Positions 49,239-62,804 of a DNA stretch of 64,000 bases are shown piece by piece; within the stretch, counting starts at the first letter, position 1, and each line of letters begins with the position of its first letter. This stretch comes from Trichoplusia ni. Taxonomy: Eukaryota; Arthropoda; Insecta; Lepidoptera; Noctuidae. The notes under the pieces were generated by a model. The model was not told the origin of the DNA. It ran no database searches and saw nothing but the letters and a program-made list of their open reading frames with translations. The translations under genes and the position numbers were made by a program. The DNA lies in assembly GCF_003590095.1 (NCBI RefSeq), contig NC_039486.1, forward strand, positions 7,376,336 to 7,440,335, in the 5' to 3' direction.

Positions 49239-52200
49239 TCTAATAATATTTTTGTTTTTAAATGTGTTTTGTTTCTTTTTTATATAAATATATAATGTAG
49301 AATGTAATTGATATGAGTTTTTGACGTTATTTGAATAAAGAGATCAAAATATATTTTATGTATAAGTCCAAGCCGATAGTTGTGTACCTTTTCTAGAGAA
49401 AATAACCATTTCCTGGTTTTGCGCGGATTCCGTGATTACGTGTTTTTTGTCGCGACAATTCGTTCAAGCTTTTATCGGACTGGAAAAGTTTTTGTCGGAT
49501 AAGTCGTAGCTGCAGCGTGACAATACTAACGTTTCTTGCTTTTAAACACGGACGAGTATTGCGTTATTACAGATATTGACGAAGACATTTTATAGAAAAA
49601 TATTGTAACTTTGGACGTTCAGACGTCCACCTATGTACTGAAGTTGGGATGTTTGCCCCATGTCAAAACAATACAATAAATAAGTGAACATTGTTTTGAA
49701 TGTTAAATTAGTAACTTCGAAAACAATGTTCTTACACTCGCATAGATGATGCAATTATCATTTCAATTTCTCTAACTGCTATAAAAGTTTTATCTTATTG
49801 ACCTATTTGATAGTCATCAATGTTGATTCAACTTTTTGCTCGCTGTATTAAATCTATGTGAAACAGAACGTATAAAATTACCTATTACAAACAGATGGAG
49901 AACTCATTCTCAGAAATAAACTAAATAACGTAATTTTATAGCAATTATTATTTTTTACTATGTGAACCTATCTGAATCTAAACAAAGGCAAAGTAATATT
50001 TAATTGTAAATGTCTAGAAACCGACCTCGACACTGAGGCTAAACGAAACATGTAGGTAAAACTGATAATAGAAGTTATGTGCGATAAATATAGGTAATAT
50101 GTATCTACGGAGTAATTATGGAGTTCCTCATTGCCTGACAACGTAATTACATCAAGATGTGAGTTCGGTCGTAAATTAGGGAACTGTAACTAATGTCACG
50201 TGTAAGTTTCAGCTATGCAAGTAAATCAATCGGGAGCTTTGTGGCTTCTCACACGCCTCGCTCTACTCAAGGGCCCTCCAAGTCAATCGAGCCTTCCATT
50301 CAAAACCTTTTTGTACTGCACGCCATTTCCTCTCAAGGAAAAAATACTGAACGACAGCGAGACGGACGTCACTAGTTTTTGCGATATTTTTGTAATACCA
50401 CTTCGGAGATTAGTTTTTGACGACATATAACTTTACTGCGACAATTCTCGTAACTAATAGATAGATGAAAAAGCGGATGGTTTTATGCTATACCGGGAAA
50501 CTGAATTGTAATATTTTGTGAAGTTCGTATCGTTTGTATAAATTGAATGTGCAAATAATAGTTTGTTATGCATCGTGACGTTCTTTGAACTAAATTTGCC
50601 ATGAATATGGAGCTAGACGGAGTTATTAATTTATGTAACGGTACACGATGTCAATGCACCGCGTAATATTGTTGGTTGCTGTGAGAAGAGGAATGAATGA
50701 GAATAATCCTTGTGAGTAATGATTATAAGATGAAGTGAATATGTATATAAGTAGTTGTTACTGTACGCATACTCAATGAATAGCAGAGTACAGAATAAAA
50801 TTGGTGTAGACTGAACTTTTTTTTTAAGTGGAATATAGGTTTCAGTTTTTGTTGATAAGCCAACCTATTTGAAAACAAAGTGTTGCCCGCAACTTTGTCT
50901 TCGCGGTTTGGAAGATGCAGTAAACAATATATCGTCTAGATTTGTTCTAGTGTAAAATCAGAATTATCAGATTTTATTAGAAAAATAACTATCTAAGAAC
51001 GTAGTCGAATAAAACCTCAACTTAGTTAACGTAAGTCGTGAGCAATCACGAGTTCTGTTCAAATTATTCTTGGCTCCCACAGTAATCGTTACGTAGCTTT
51101 ACTTTACTCCCTGGAGAAATAATATACAAATAAAACAACGTAGAAAGTTCGAAATCAAATAGCACCATTACTTTTATATTACCATACTAAAAAACAAACA
51201 CTTCCTTTATAAGTATGGATTTGAAATCACACGCCTTGAGACAGGAAGCCATAACATTGTGGACATTGCTTCCTCTCTAAAAACGAAATAATTTACATAT
51301 AAAGACAATTTTAATAAAAGTAATACAGAATAATGGCGGATAAGCAAATGTGACATACATTATGTTAGTACTGTCAACGCCCAAAGTTGAGACAAGATTT
51401 ATTAGAATGCTGGAAAGTTCGCAAATTACTACCTGTAGTGTTACCTAACTTTATATCTATAACGTTTTAGTATGAATTAACATACCTATCTACAGCACCT
51501 CCCTATAAACCTCTACTGATTATAACATTGTTACTTTAAGTAATACGGTACACAATTTCAACACCATGTAGGTTAAAAAAAATGGAGCGAAAAAATATAG
51601 ATTTATTAACTTCAAGTGAAAGACCAAAATTAAATAATGATGTAACTTAATCAGCCTATACATATATTATGTAGTATTGATCAAAAATGAAGATAAACTT
51701 TGATAAAGAAGAATGATAACACAGTTTAGCTCTTGTCAGTCACTTTTAGAATTTTGAATCTAATCATTTTACTAAGGATTGCAGAAAAACTACCGAAATC
51801 TTTTCGATTTTAGGCCAAGTTTTTAATAAAATATATTACCAAAGAAACATTGACGTTAAAGGTCCACTTTATCCTTTATACGCTCGAGCAACTCTAGTAA
51901 CGATAAAACCTCTAAGATCAAAACCTGTGAAGAAACGTTACATACGCGCAGGTATTGGCTATCAAGAGAGTGGGTAAGTGAAATAAAATGTTAGTGGATT
52001 GGAATCTCGCCGCAGGTTAGGCCGCGACTCAACACTCCGAGGCGGGCTATTGATGTTCCCGGCCCGGGAAACCATCTCAATGAGCCTACACGCCTATTTT
52101 ACATACATACTGCCTTCGTAATGCTCGCATGGAGCTAGGCGTGAACTGATTCCTGATAAAATACCTATTTCCCTGGAAGTGTACGAATCCTTTAATCTGC

Positions 52201-55200
52201 ATCGCAATAGTCACTTTATTTAAATGTATTATACAACTAAAATGGCACCCAGTAATTTATAGGCGTGAGGGAAATAAGTTCGAGCATGAAAAAATGTTTC
52301 GCGAATAAAGTCTAAGTAGGTACTCAAAAGAAAAGTCAGAAAAATACCTTATTTCTAGGTTATGTAATACCAAAGGCCATAAATATAAAAGTATAATATG
52401 AGTACTTACTGAACTAGGCAGGCAATATTTACTAAGTTAAACGAATCAACCCAATTGCGGCGGAAACGTACGCGCGATGAAAACGTTGAATATTTTAGTG
52501 AACAAAGAATTCAGTTAAATATTAGCTTTTCCGAATGTTCAAATTAGATAAAATAAAGCGCGTCATCTTTGTGCGATAAATGCTTCGATACCGCGCTGGA
52601 CCAGTTCCAATTGGTTGTGTGTGTAAAGTCGATAGAAGATCTGGCATCATTTGTTTAAGTCAAGTTAGTGAAAAGGGTTGTCTTGATATGTAAGACGAGG
52701 GCTACCAATCTGTCACTGTTGGTAAACTAAAAGCTCGTTCACATGAAGCAAGCTGCGCATAAATCGACTTGCGATAATAAACTAGTAAGTAAATCCTCGC
52801 TGTTCGGCGAGCATTCGACAATATGGGACTGATGTCGATTTGCAAGCATTCAATATGGCGCTGGACAGGAGTGCCAAGATTCGCGCGCATATTGGACTCA
52901 ACAAGGCGACGTTAGTTAAGAGTTTGGTGAAAATGCGCGACTGTTGTGCTGATATTACATTTGGGATACAATGTATACATATTTTGGAACGTGAATATAT
53001 ATATCTTTACTTTTTGTTGAATAGTAGTGAGCTTAAAATACTTTTACATAATCGCTTTGGCATGATTACTCTAGGCTGAAGGATATAAAATAAAATCGCC
53101 TTGTATAGTGTCAGAACGCCAACACGTCGCCTATGTGCTAGTTCACTAGTAAACCTTTCTCGGTCTACTTTTACGATTTGTGGGACGATAAAGTGAGCAG
53201 TTGGTACATTCTCTGTTCCTTTTGCATACCGAGTAAATGTAGTTTTATTATGTTTTATTAATAGATAAGTTTTACAATTGCGATAAACCGCAGGTTTTCT
53301 GGATTTATATTCGAGCGAATACTAACAATATTGAGCGAATGCTTAGATTGTGCCAAATTAATCAATTATCACCCTTTTATGTTAATTCGTTCACAGTACA
53401 TTAATTCGTTGTTACCCAAGAAGACTAATCGAAGTAATCGACAGCTCAGCGATTCACAATGGAATATAAACCCTTTATCCTGTGTATCACATTTGTTTAC
53501 ATGCGAATGGAAAGTCGGTGAACAGGAAACATGGTGCTCGACCCCCTAAGAAAACATGTGCGACCATGAATGCTAAGGATTTCTAATTTATCGAACAACA
53601 AAAGTAATTTTGCAACAGTTGTAACGTGCGATGCCGAGCATGTTCCGCCTGTGTTCGTGTAGATGTCTAATCTTGCACCAACTCAGCCACAAAACTAAGT
53701 TTAACCCACTTCGCGGTGTAACGGCCTTTTGAACATTCCCGATAAAAAATGTTTCGTACAAATACTTAATTAGATTTTAATTGTAAACTTCCTGCTTTCG
53801 AGTGTTGCTGTTTTTACTTTATTTCAGTGAAATGCTTTGAATAGTGGAATATTTTTGTTTGGTTATGTTGTTTTGTGGTACGTAATTTAATAATTGCAGA
53901 TTCATTTTGGAAACCTTGTTACCAATTTTATTAAATACTAGATAGTGTTATTACGTAACATCAGGTTAGTGTGTCTCACTGAAAGCTCACTTTGGTAAAA
54001 CAAGTAACAAAATGCTTTGTTATATTGGAACAAGGAAGTCGATGTTAAAGTTTGTTTCGTGTTTACCTAAATACCATTTTGGTAGGATAACGCCTCCTCG
54101 GCATTTTGGTCATGGTTGAACGATTGTAACGGCTTATGTGTCGCATAGATTTATGTACTGATATTTAAATGTTGAGCTCGATCGCTCAATATGGTGGAAT
54201 CGTAAAGGAAACGTAGTCAAATCGACACCGGTACGGGTGTACAGCGCTTGCCGGGATTCTCACGATTTATGAGGCAATATGTTTAACGTCTACTACGGGA
54301 ACCCTCTCCGAACATAACGGGGCTGTTACGTAAACAGATTGCTCGCGAGTGGTGGGCCGACGCTCCAGATATCGGCCTACGAACGAGTCCAACACTTACA
54401 ACTTTTGTAGCAAATCGACGACGACATTTCGCTCTTTGTAAAGCTCTCTGCATGCGAATAGCTAGCTACATCGCCAATTCGAGGACAATATTAGAATAGT
54501 GCGCTTTGTAGAGATTTTCTTCCTGCAAAATGCGACCTGCCTAGGTCGCGAAGTGGCGAAACCTTTGCACGTTGTTCATGCCGCGTGAAAACACCGCAAC
54601 TCTTTACAATTTATTTCCGAGTTATTTCCTTTTGTTGCTTTCATTTTACATTGTACCTTTACTATATTTGCATAATCTTTACAGCAAACGAACCCAGAGA
54701 CCAATCTCACGTAAAACTGAAAATAATTATCTGGATTACATTCACCTACCATACCTTTTTATGTGACGAATCTGTGATATAATTAGATCGACGATATTAC
54801 ATTTGGCAGTGATTATTTATCAAACATTGATCTATAAACAACATCAGAATATCCCTACATCAAATGTTCGGCATGCATATGATTAGGAAGCAGGATAAAC
54901 GTGCCGAGCGGAATCCGATTGAGAAAATTATTCAGCAATAAAAAATAAGATACAGAATAATTTTATTGCGCACGTCTACGTTCCATTTTCCCTTGACATT
55001 TCGATCTAACTCGTCTGTGTAAGTCGCGTTTTATGGGCACCAAGTGATTTTTTAAATGATTTTTTTATTGTTTATGATCAACGTTAAAAAACGGAAGAGA
55101 AGAAGATTACTTCGTGTACGACATTTTTGTTATGACGTCATAAAGGAACGTGAACATTTGGAAACATTGCTTACAGTAATATAAACAGATGCAGACATAG

Positions 55201-57619
55201 ATATACTGTCATAGTCAAGCTGCATTGGCGTAATGGGCTTTATTCATGTGCTAATCTAAAATATTAAAAAGTTACTTTATGTCAAATGCATCCGTGGATA
55301 TAGTAAGACATAAAAAAAACACGATTACTTTTTGTTTTTAAAAATCTATGAAAATACAGAATTAAAATGTAGGTTATATTATTTTAATAACACCTGCGGA
55401 CAACGACCTAGTTTGTTACAATTATGGACAGATCGACAATAATACAGTTTATTTTTGGATTAACCCTCGGTATACCATAAATTGAGGCGTATTATACCTT
55501 TACGTACGTGGAGCCTTGTTCATGTTGTTATTTATCAAAGATAACATAACAATTTAATCTGATGTTATTTGCAAAGTTTACAGCGTATAAACATAATGGA
55601 TATTATATTAGTTCCGTACAAATAACACTGAATCACTGGTTACATAACAAATAGTTAAATATTTTTCTCGATTATTTATTGAATAACGTAAAAGGTATTT
55701 TATAACGTTTCTGAAGCATTTGTCTTTTAAGTAAGGTTTAGAATAGTTCTACAATAGTTTGAAAAAGTGTTCGCGTCTCTCGAAATTAACGTTAAATATG
55801 GTTCAATCCATCATTGCAGCGGCATTGGATTTGACCGAGTATGCATAAGTAATTTTTTATTGATCTGGAAGTCGGTCGGTCAGAGTAATGATGGCGGTGG
55901 GCTGGCATACCGCTGCCTTACTCGCCTTACTGCAAGCCCTTAAAAGGCAACAGTTGCGTGACGTCGGAAGATTCTTAATTTTGATTAGAGGCTTGCGTGA
56001 ATGGGGCGCCTGTGGTGCTGTTCATCAAATGATTTAACCACCGCTGATGTTTACTTTACTGCTTTATTTATTTTGTGTCGAGCTTAATTTTAACACCTTT
56101 GAGAGTTACAAAAGGATTAAGACATCTGAATATTTGGGTACACTCAAATACTATAACGGTGAATGACTAAAACAAAAAACATGGCTTAGAATGGAATTCG
56201 ATCGAACACAAAACCGTCCAATAGGAAAACAAAAGTCTCCAAGAAAATAAAAAAACAGGAACGTGAGCTACAATCCTTCATAAAAATAACAACATTTCCC
56301 GATCCAAAGCCCCTTTTATGCAAATCCCGCGATATTGTTTTAAAAAAGTAAAAAGGCAATAAATAAAACCATTACCGATTGTCAATAAACAATTGAGTTA
56401 GCGCCATAGAAAAAATAAGCAATCACAAGTCTATTTTAACGCTATACCATTTTATCCAGCAATTGTAAAGCAATACACTTTTAAAATAAAACCCGAGTGT
56501 TCAAACATGAATCGGCTTGGCGAGGCAATAAATTGTGGCACGAGGCAAAACTCGCCGTTAAATATACTCTTTTAAAGTTCAACTTAACATTTGCGACGCC
56601 AGTTTTATCGTCTAAAATAAACATATAAAAATACGTAGTTTTGTTCATGTGATATAACATTCCCTAAAGGACTAGACATCAGGAGAATGCCACTTTGCAT
56701 ATTTGAATTACACTTTTCGTTTTAAAACTGTTATACGGTTTTATTTAAATTCTGTGTTTGTTTTTTGTTTTAAATAAGGTTTAATCTGGATCCGATTCAT
56801 GGTGTTGTATCTTCGATATCGATCGGTGTGTTACCGCCGCGATAATATATTTGAGGGAGACATAATGAGCACATTCACACCACCGCGCACCGATGGAATT
56901 TGAAAAAAAAAGGAAACAGTAACATGCCGTGAACGCCTCGTCCTTACCTTGACATCGGTACCTACTAAATAACCAAAAACGAAGTTTGTTTTATTCCATT
57001 ATTGTCCCACAACAATACTCTAAGGATAATAAACATAAGACTCGGTATTTATTCGTATTTGAATTTTATTTTCCAATGCTGTGAAATATTTTAAAACCTT
57101 CGTGCGTTAAATTGAAGCTTATGTTTTTTTAACCTAAATTGTTACTTTTTGTGAGTTAGTGAGGGACAAGGTACCTTACTTTATATAAATGCCTAATATG
57201 TGTGAAATGATTATATGCAGTACTTATGGTGTAGTGTGACAATATTTTGACGCCAATATGATTTTTGCTTACTCATTATTTCATTAAGTAGTTAACATGA
57301 AAGTTATTAGTTAATTATTGGTTTTAAGGAGTTTTAGCTTTTTGCATTCTTTATTTTCTCTTCAACATTTACGTATTAGCAACGATAGACATATATTCCT
57401 AGTAGAGATCGTCTACCTTTCTGAGTTTTAGAGTTCAAAAATGTAGCTTATACCTAATTTGATGAAGATAAAAATATATTTACTGAAATAGTAGAACTAC
57501 CTTCAGTTTATACAAGATTTTGCTCAACTACACGAGTGCACACGTAGATTTTAAGTTCGCGAGAAAATATTAATCCGTTGAGACGAAAAACAAAAAGAAA
57601 TAATAATTCATTCTACTCG
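49239..57619. other. Intergenic DNA, no gene supported
   Basis: About 8 kb with no convincing coding region. A degraded Helitron 3'-end relic lies at 50879-50912. A GC-richer block at 51940-52110 includes the palindrome TTCCCGGCCCGGGAA (52056-52070) and a consensus donor-like GGGTAAGTG. A 14-bp palindrome built on a CRE, TTATGACGTCATAA, lies at 55130-55143. Confidence 0.5.
50879..50912 (-). mobile_element. Helitron 3'-end relic
   Basis: GTTGCCCGCAACTTTGTCTT followed by CGCGG closely resembles the reverse complement of the tail of the 5154/40347 family ('gaagtcgcgggcaac'). The CTAG end and the rest of the element are not recognisable, so this is a degraded remnant. Confidence 0.4.
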
Positions 57620-57690
57620 TATCCCTGAGGGGATTACCAAACGGGATAAAAAGTAGCCTCTGTTCCCATGTAGGATTGTAGGACGTAGGT
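57620..57690. mobile_element. Degraded interspersed-repeat fragment
   Basis: The stretch containing CGGGATAAAAAGTAGCCTCT resembles a short word series seen in moth dispersed repeats, near the tail of non-LTR elements or Helitrons. No element ends are visible. The identification is from memory and is weak. Confidence 0.35.
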
Positions 57691-58722
57691 AGGCTCTAAG
57701 TCTAAAGTTTGTCCAATCCCGGGACCCACTGTCACATTGATTGAGTACACTGAGCACAGAGTGACATGTATTCACAGAATTCCGGAATAAAACCTCACGT
57801 TCAAAACACAATTATTACCGGTACTTATTTTTTAAAAGAATTCGTTTTTTTGTTTTGGCATTTTCCAGATTTATTATTTTGTTTCTTTTTAGAGTTAGTG
57901 ATAAAATGTTTAAAAAAACTTGAGAGGAAGAAACTCGATAAATGTATGAACACTAATGAGAGCGCGATAATGTATTTTGTATGTTACTTTAAATGTTGAC
58001 GCTAGAATTCCTTATTTGAAAATTTCGGTTTTAAGCAATTCCTTCCTCGGTTGATCGGATTAAGATGGTATTCTGATACAAAGGCAAAATGTTTCTGGAT
58101 TAGCGCAAAGGGTATTTTCATTTCATTTCGAAAAATTAAGCATTTTCCACGACGGTAAACGAGGCGCATCTTACATTACGAGTAGGTATATTTTACACAT
58201 TGTACGCGTATTTTTGTTGCGCATCTAACTTGTTATCAGCCTCTGCTAATACGAGTATTATTATAGGTATTCTACACTTTTAATTCAGGGTTTACTACAT
58301 ATGCTTAAAATAAGTTTCCACCTAAAAATACCTTATATTTTGGCATTAAGCATACACATGTCTTTACATAAATACTAAATCAAAGTACTTGTAAACGAGT
58401 TCAAAATACCACTCATCACGAGCATGTTTGTACGTATAGTTCCGGGAGTATAAATGGAAAGTAGGACAGTTACCAAACAATTGCCTTTTCTTGCAAACTT
58501 CGCAACACAATTGTGAGATCCTTGCCTTGCATTTGTTGCACTATTACATAAAAATTTCGTGCTGAAGTCTAATTAGGTAACTCTCGTCGTTACAAATGTA
58601 CAGGTTATATGTGGTTTTGCACAAATTATGTGAAACTGTAATCAAATTAATGAAATTTGTGGTCGTTGTTCCATTATACTTTACATACTTGTATGAGCGG
58701 GAAAATTAGCAGCTGATGTTCA
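57691..58722. other. Intergenic DNA between repeat fragments
   Basis: No gene is supported. GATCGGATTAAGATGGTATT at about 58050-58073 resembles GATCCGATTAAGATGGAATT at about 62315-62336, so a shared, mostly decayed repeat is likely. The 77-codon frame at 57766 is lysine/phenylalanine-rich and unremarkable. Confidence 0.4.
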
Positions 58723-58998
58723 AAATAACCGGTCAAGTGCGACTCAGACTCGCGACAGTGAGGGTTTCGTATAAATCAGTGGAAGACTAAACAATTTGCA
58801 AAAAGATTGGTTTCAGATCACTTTTATCATCGTACTCATTTTTATCACATTACGTAACCTCTATTTTCATAATTAGTTGTTATAGCTCCAAGAGAATACA
58901 TCGGAAGATTATAACTTTCTAGCTTTCACGGTTTCCGAGATATAGCCGGGCGATAGACGAACGGAAAGCAGAGCCTTTGTAGTATCGTTCCGTTTTTA
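58723..58998 (+). repeat. Moth interspersed repeat, 'CCGGTCAAGTGCGA' type
   Basis: The element begins with AAAATAACCGGTCAAGTGCG and 'actcagactcgcgacagtga', continues through 'tttctagctttcacggtttc' and 'gagatatagccgggcgatag', and finishes around CGTTCCGTTTTT. I recognise this order of words from a roughly 250-300-bp dispersed repeat abundant in moth genomes. The class (MITE or SINE) is not settled by the sequence, as no clear terminal inverted repeats or target duplications are visible. It shows clear divergence and has no coding capacity. Confidence 0.62.
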
Positions 58999-60043
58999 AA
59001 TCTTGTAATTACATCAAAATATTTACTGCGAAAAATATTATATCTAATAATGGATGTTTATAACCTGTTCTAGCTGTTATGATTATGAACTGAAAAATTA
59101 ACTTCCATTTAATTTAATCTCTTGAGTAAAGAACGGAGGTTCTAATAATGAACTATACTTAACATAAAATTATTATTTCGTAAACTAAATTGCTTTGAAA
59201 CATGACTCTACAAAACTTTAAAACACGCTACAGATTTTTTAACATGGGCACATAATATGTTTATATTGATAGTTTTACCAGGTTTATAGCACATAAAGTG
59301 AATAGCCACATGTATGCCAACGAAAAGAAAGCTCTAAGGATAACTGGTTTTGAAACGTCTCGAAATTGTTGGCAAAAATATGGTACATTTTTTGAGTGCC
59401 TCATCATAACATGTTGCAAATACCGGGCGCATAATATCTGAAAGAATTGGAGAAAAAAAAATGCGAATGAAATGACAAGAAGGATTTGTAAGGCCGTTGT
59501 CCAGTAGTGATAGAACGCTAGCACAAAATGAACGAAAATAGAAATAGTTGCCAGCCCTAAATTGTAGTACAGATCCTATCAGATCAAATTAAGGAGTTAT
59601 TATTTAATTTGTCGTCCAATGTTTAGAATGTAGACCGTGTTACGTCGTAGCGAGAAGAAACTAGAAGCCTTTGGATACGAAAGTTAGTAGCCTAAAACCC
59701 TTTGGATCACTGCCTACCAATATACTGAGTACCTAAAGACTTAATTACTGAATGTTGACTTAATATGTGAAGAGAAGCGTATCATATCAAGTTTCGTAGA
59801 GTTCATTTTAAAGTAAATTAAGTATAATACCGTATGTAAGTTACGTAAGCTTATTCGATGGTAAAATTAAAAAGTTTTTAGGTCAACCTTTTCATTTAGT
59901 GTTAGTAGAGACTAACTGGCTGAATTCCGGCTTAGACTAAAAATCTGCATATTTTCGAGTTTTTAATTAGGTCAGTTCTTATTTCAAAAGTCGATCCTAT
60001 CCATTACTAGCATAATCCACACGTGCAAAATGATATTGATTTT
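58999..60043. other. Intergenic spacer
   Basis: AT-rich DNA. An 87-codon minus-strand frame (59261-59524) is hydrophobic and could read as two membrane segments, but it has no family resemblance and its composition matches AT-rich noise. I do not call it a gene. Confidence 0.45.
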
Positions 60044-60248
60044 TTAACCCCCGACGCAAAAAGAGGGGTGTTATAAGTTTGATGTGTCTGTCTGAATGTC
60101 TGTTGTATCATAGCTCTCGAACATATTGAGCGATTTTTATTTTTTTTATTTTGTATTAAAAGTGAAGAATGTGGAACTGTTTTAGAAAATCGCTCGAGCC
60201 GTTTAAAAGTAATGAGAAGTTAAAGTTTGTTACTGACGGGAGTTTTTG
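60044..60248 (+). repeat. Moth interspersed repeat, 'TTAACCCCCGACG' type
   Basis: It starts TTAACCCCCGACGCAAAAAG and 'aggggtgttataagtttgat', where CCCC and GGGG can pair around the GACGCAAAAAGA spacer. It then passes through TGTCTGTCTGAATGTCTG and 'aaaatcgctcgagccgttt', and ends near GTTACTGACGGGAGT. The word order is that of a common short dispersed element of moths. The TTAA at its left edge would suit a piggyBac-type target, but the right edge shows no matching TTAA, so the class stays open. Confidence 0.6.
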
Positions 60249-61120
60249 TTTCTTAATTTTATGTTGTAGTAGCATATGTAATACATGAATAGATTGAATA
60301 ATGAATAGTATAAGATATTATGCTTGTTAAATGATTTGTTCCTTGTACCAAATATCTCTATTATGTTATTTGCCAGTCAAGCATGTTTGTGGGTAATAAA
60401 TGTATTTTCCAATATTCCCGTATAGGTAGGTAGCGCCTCGTCCTACGTAAATAGTCACACGTGTGATCCCCAAAGGAGTATGTGCGGAATAGCTACTGCA
60501 CTTTAAATCCTTCACACTGTTTCAGTGAAAGACAGTGTAGCAGTTAATGTAACTATTTGACTAATTTATAACTTTGAGGTGTGCTTAAAATACTGGAATA
60601 TCGTTATTACAGTACCTTTATACGAATTTGCATAAAAATATTTGGTGAATAAGAAATTAATTCACAATTACATGACCACTTCTAAATTATAAGGCCCATT
60701 AATTTGTAATCACTTTTATTTGCTACAGGTAGCCATAATTTATTTTTTTCTTGTCACCCACTTGCAATGAGAGAGGTGGAGGATATTGGTCAGTGAGTCT
60801 TAGGTATTTTAATGTTTTATACTGTGATACTGGCTTACAGGGGTAGCAATGACGGGCTGGCAAAACCCAATAATAAAAACTATGAAGTTGTTCATGTATA
60901 TAACGGATTTGTTTTAGGATGCTGCAACATACTAACGTTGTTATATTATATTTACTTTTATTGAAACAGAAAAAGGAAGCAAACCAAGAAAAACATAGTA
61001 AAATATCATCGCAGTTAAAGCTCTAGAGAGCTCATAGCTACTGCTGAAACAACACTTTATGTCAAATCCTCAGGTAACAAGCCGACTGACAGATTTTTCG
61101 CGTACAATATACAAGGAATT

Positions 61121-61189
61121 GTGTCCCCGGGGCGCAGCTCCCTACGTTTATCGCGAACGTCTAGCTGCGCCTTCAGATACAAGGAACAC
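61121..61189. repeat. Bulged hairpin of about 69 bases
   Basis: A nested set of stems: outer GTGTCC (61121-61126) with GG-A-ACAC (61183-61189), middle GGCGCAGCT (61131-61139) with AGCTGCGCC (61163-61171), and inner ACGTT (61144-61148) with AACGT (61156-61160). The internal loops are asymmetric, with about 11 unpaired bases on the 3' side between the outer and middle stems, so it is a poor pre-miRNA. It may be a structured RNA or a transposon remnant. Confidence 0.5.
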
Positions 61190-62261
61190 GACCACTAATA
61201 TCACCCACTACGCAGTAAAACCATAAAGACGGTAGTTAGATAAATAGATTGCTAGTCGCGGAGAGGGCGTACGCGTCTAAACTACCTTTTAATAGAGAAA
61301 GATGTTCACAGAAATCAACAGTTACTTTTATAGTCCTACCCGTGACCGGGTTACGAAATAAAAAAATGACAACAACGCCGTCGTTCGCACGTGAAGCGGG
61401 TTCAGCACGTTTAATGGCACTTACTCTAATTTCATCACAGGTACGCTTAAACCCGTGAGGATCTCCTTCAGACCCTTCACTTTTTAATACGAATATGAAT
61501 ATACGCTTATTAGCAAAAATTAGGCTCTTTGTTACGTTAACAGTAATTATATTAAACAGGTTTATGGCAGCCTCTAGATTATGTATGTAGTATATTTTTT
61601 ATTGTTGGTGTTGTTACAAGATCGCTCACAGTTTTCTGAAAGAAAATTTTCATTGTTAATTTGTAAATAAAAAGAGGGTATTTTAATTTAATTTTGAAAT
61701 GATTAATTTCATAAAATCGTAAGAAGTTATTAGGTATATTAGGTGGTAAGCTTACCCTCGCTTTTGTCCTAATCCACAGAATAATCTCGCTTACCATATG
61801 CTGTAATCTGCTGAGATTTGATGGAAGAGACCGAGACGTTGACCCTATTTGAATTACGAGGACTCGAGAAAATCCTTTTTGATCATTTCATTTTCTAACC
61901 TCTTTCTTTATTAAGAAGTTTCAATATGATTGTAATGAATGTATATTGCTAAAGCACAGGATACCTTATATCGACGAAAAAATGTCATAATAATTTGAAA
62001 ATATTTTTTTGAACGAGAGAACTCTAAAGAAAGATGCGGAAAATGCGCAGAGGTAACCATAAAAGAAATATTTCCCATAGAGTAATTCGAAATATCAGAC
62101 CGGAGACAATTTTATTATACTCAGTAGGTACGTACATTCTTTGAAATAGAACCTATAATATGAAGTACGTCTTTGTTAAGCTGAGTTGTATGTGATTGTT
62201 TTGTATACCATTTAAGTATATTATATGTATATACATATTTGATTTAGAATTTACTTGTATC

Positions 62262-62340
62262 CCCGACGCCATTGTGTGCGTAAATCTGCCTTTAGCATCA
62301 TAGTGCTTAAACGGGTGATCCGATTAAGATGGAATTGTTT
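62262..62340 (+). repeat. Degraded fragment of the TTAACCCCCGACG-type repeat
   Basis: 'ccccgacgc' near its left edge, then 'gcatcatagtgcttaaacgg' and GATCCGATTAAGATGGAATT follow the word order expected of this family (gcatcatagctc..aaacgg..gaaccgatt). It is shorter and more diverged than the copy at 60044. Confidence 0.4.
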
Positions 62341-62804
62341 ATTATTAAGGAATAAGTTTTAGGTCAATATTTTTTGGAAAAGTCTTATAAAATTTAGTTA
62401 GTTCGTTTACATGTACAAAGGAGATAAAAGGCAATTGAATATTTCTATCGGATACTTATTTCTTTCTTTTTTTTACGGTAAGTAGTTCATTTTAAGTAAA
62501 CAATATTCTTGTTTCTTGTTTTATTACTGGTGTATATTACAGGAAATAGCACTTAGTGAAACATCTTACTGATAAAGATTTAGATGTCTCAAAATGTTAC
62601 AACCTTTTGCTTTCTGCGAAACATTTTTATTTAAAAATCGTTTTATTATTTGAGAACTGAGTTTATTTAATCACAATCCTGTTCGGGATAAAATTGCTTT
62701 CGATCACAAGAAAATGAGTTCACTTTTGTTTATAAATGATGTATTTTATAATATTTAACACAGTTTATACAGCCGATAGCGAAAGTTTGAGTGATTATGG
62801 AATC

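Larger units (their letters stand above)
60249..62804. other. Intergenic DNA with a structured inverted repeat
   Basis: No gene is supported. A multi-part hairpin lies at 61121-61189 in a locally GC-richer stretch. A degraded fragment of the TTAACCCCCGACG-type repeat is likely at 62262-62340. Confidence 0.45.

Noticed and set aside
59261..59524. Hydrophobic 87-codon minus-strand frame that might encode a small membrane protein
   Set aside because: The residues are those expected from AT-rich DNA (Phe, Leu, Ile), there is no family resemblance, and no promoter or poly(A) pairing is visible.
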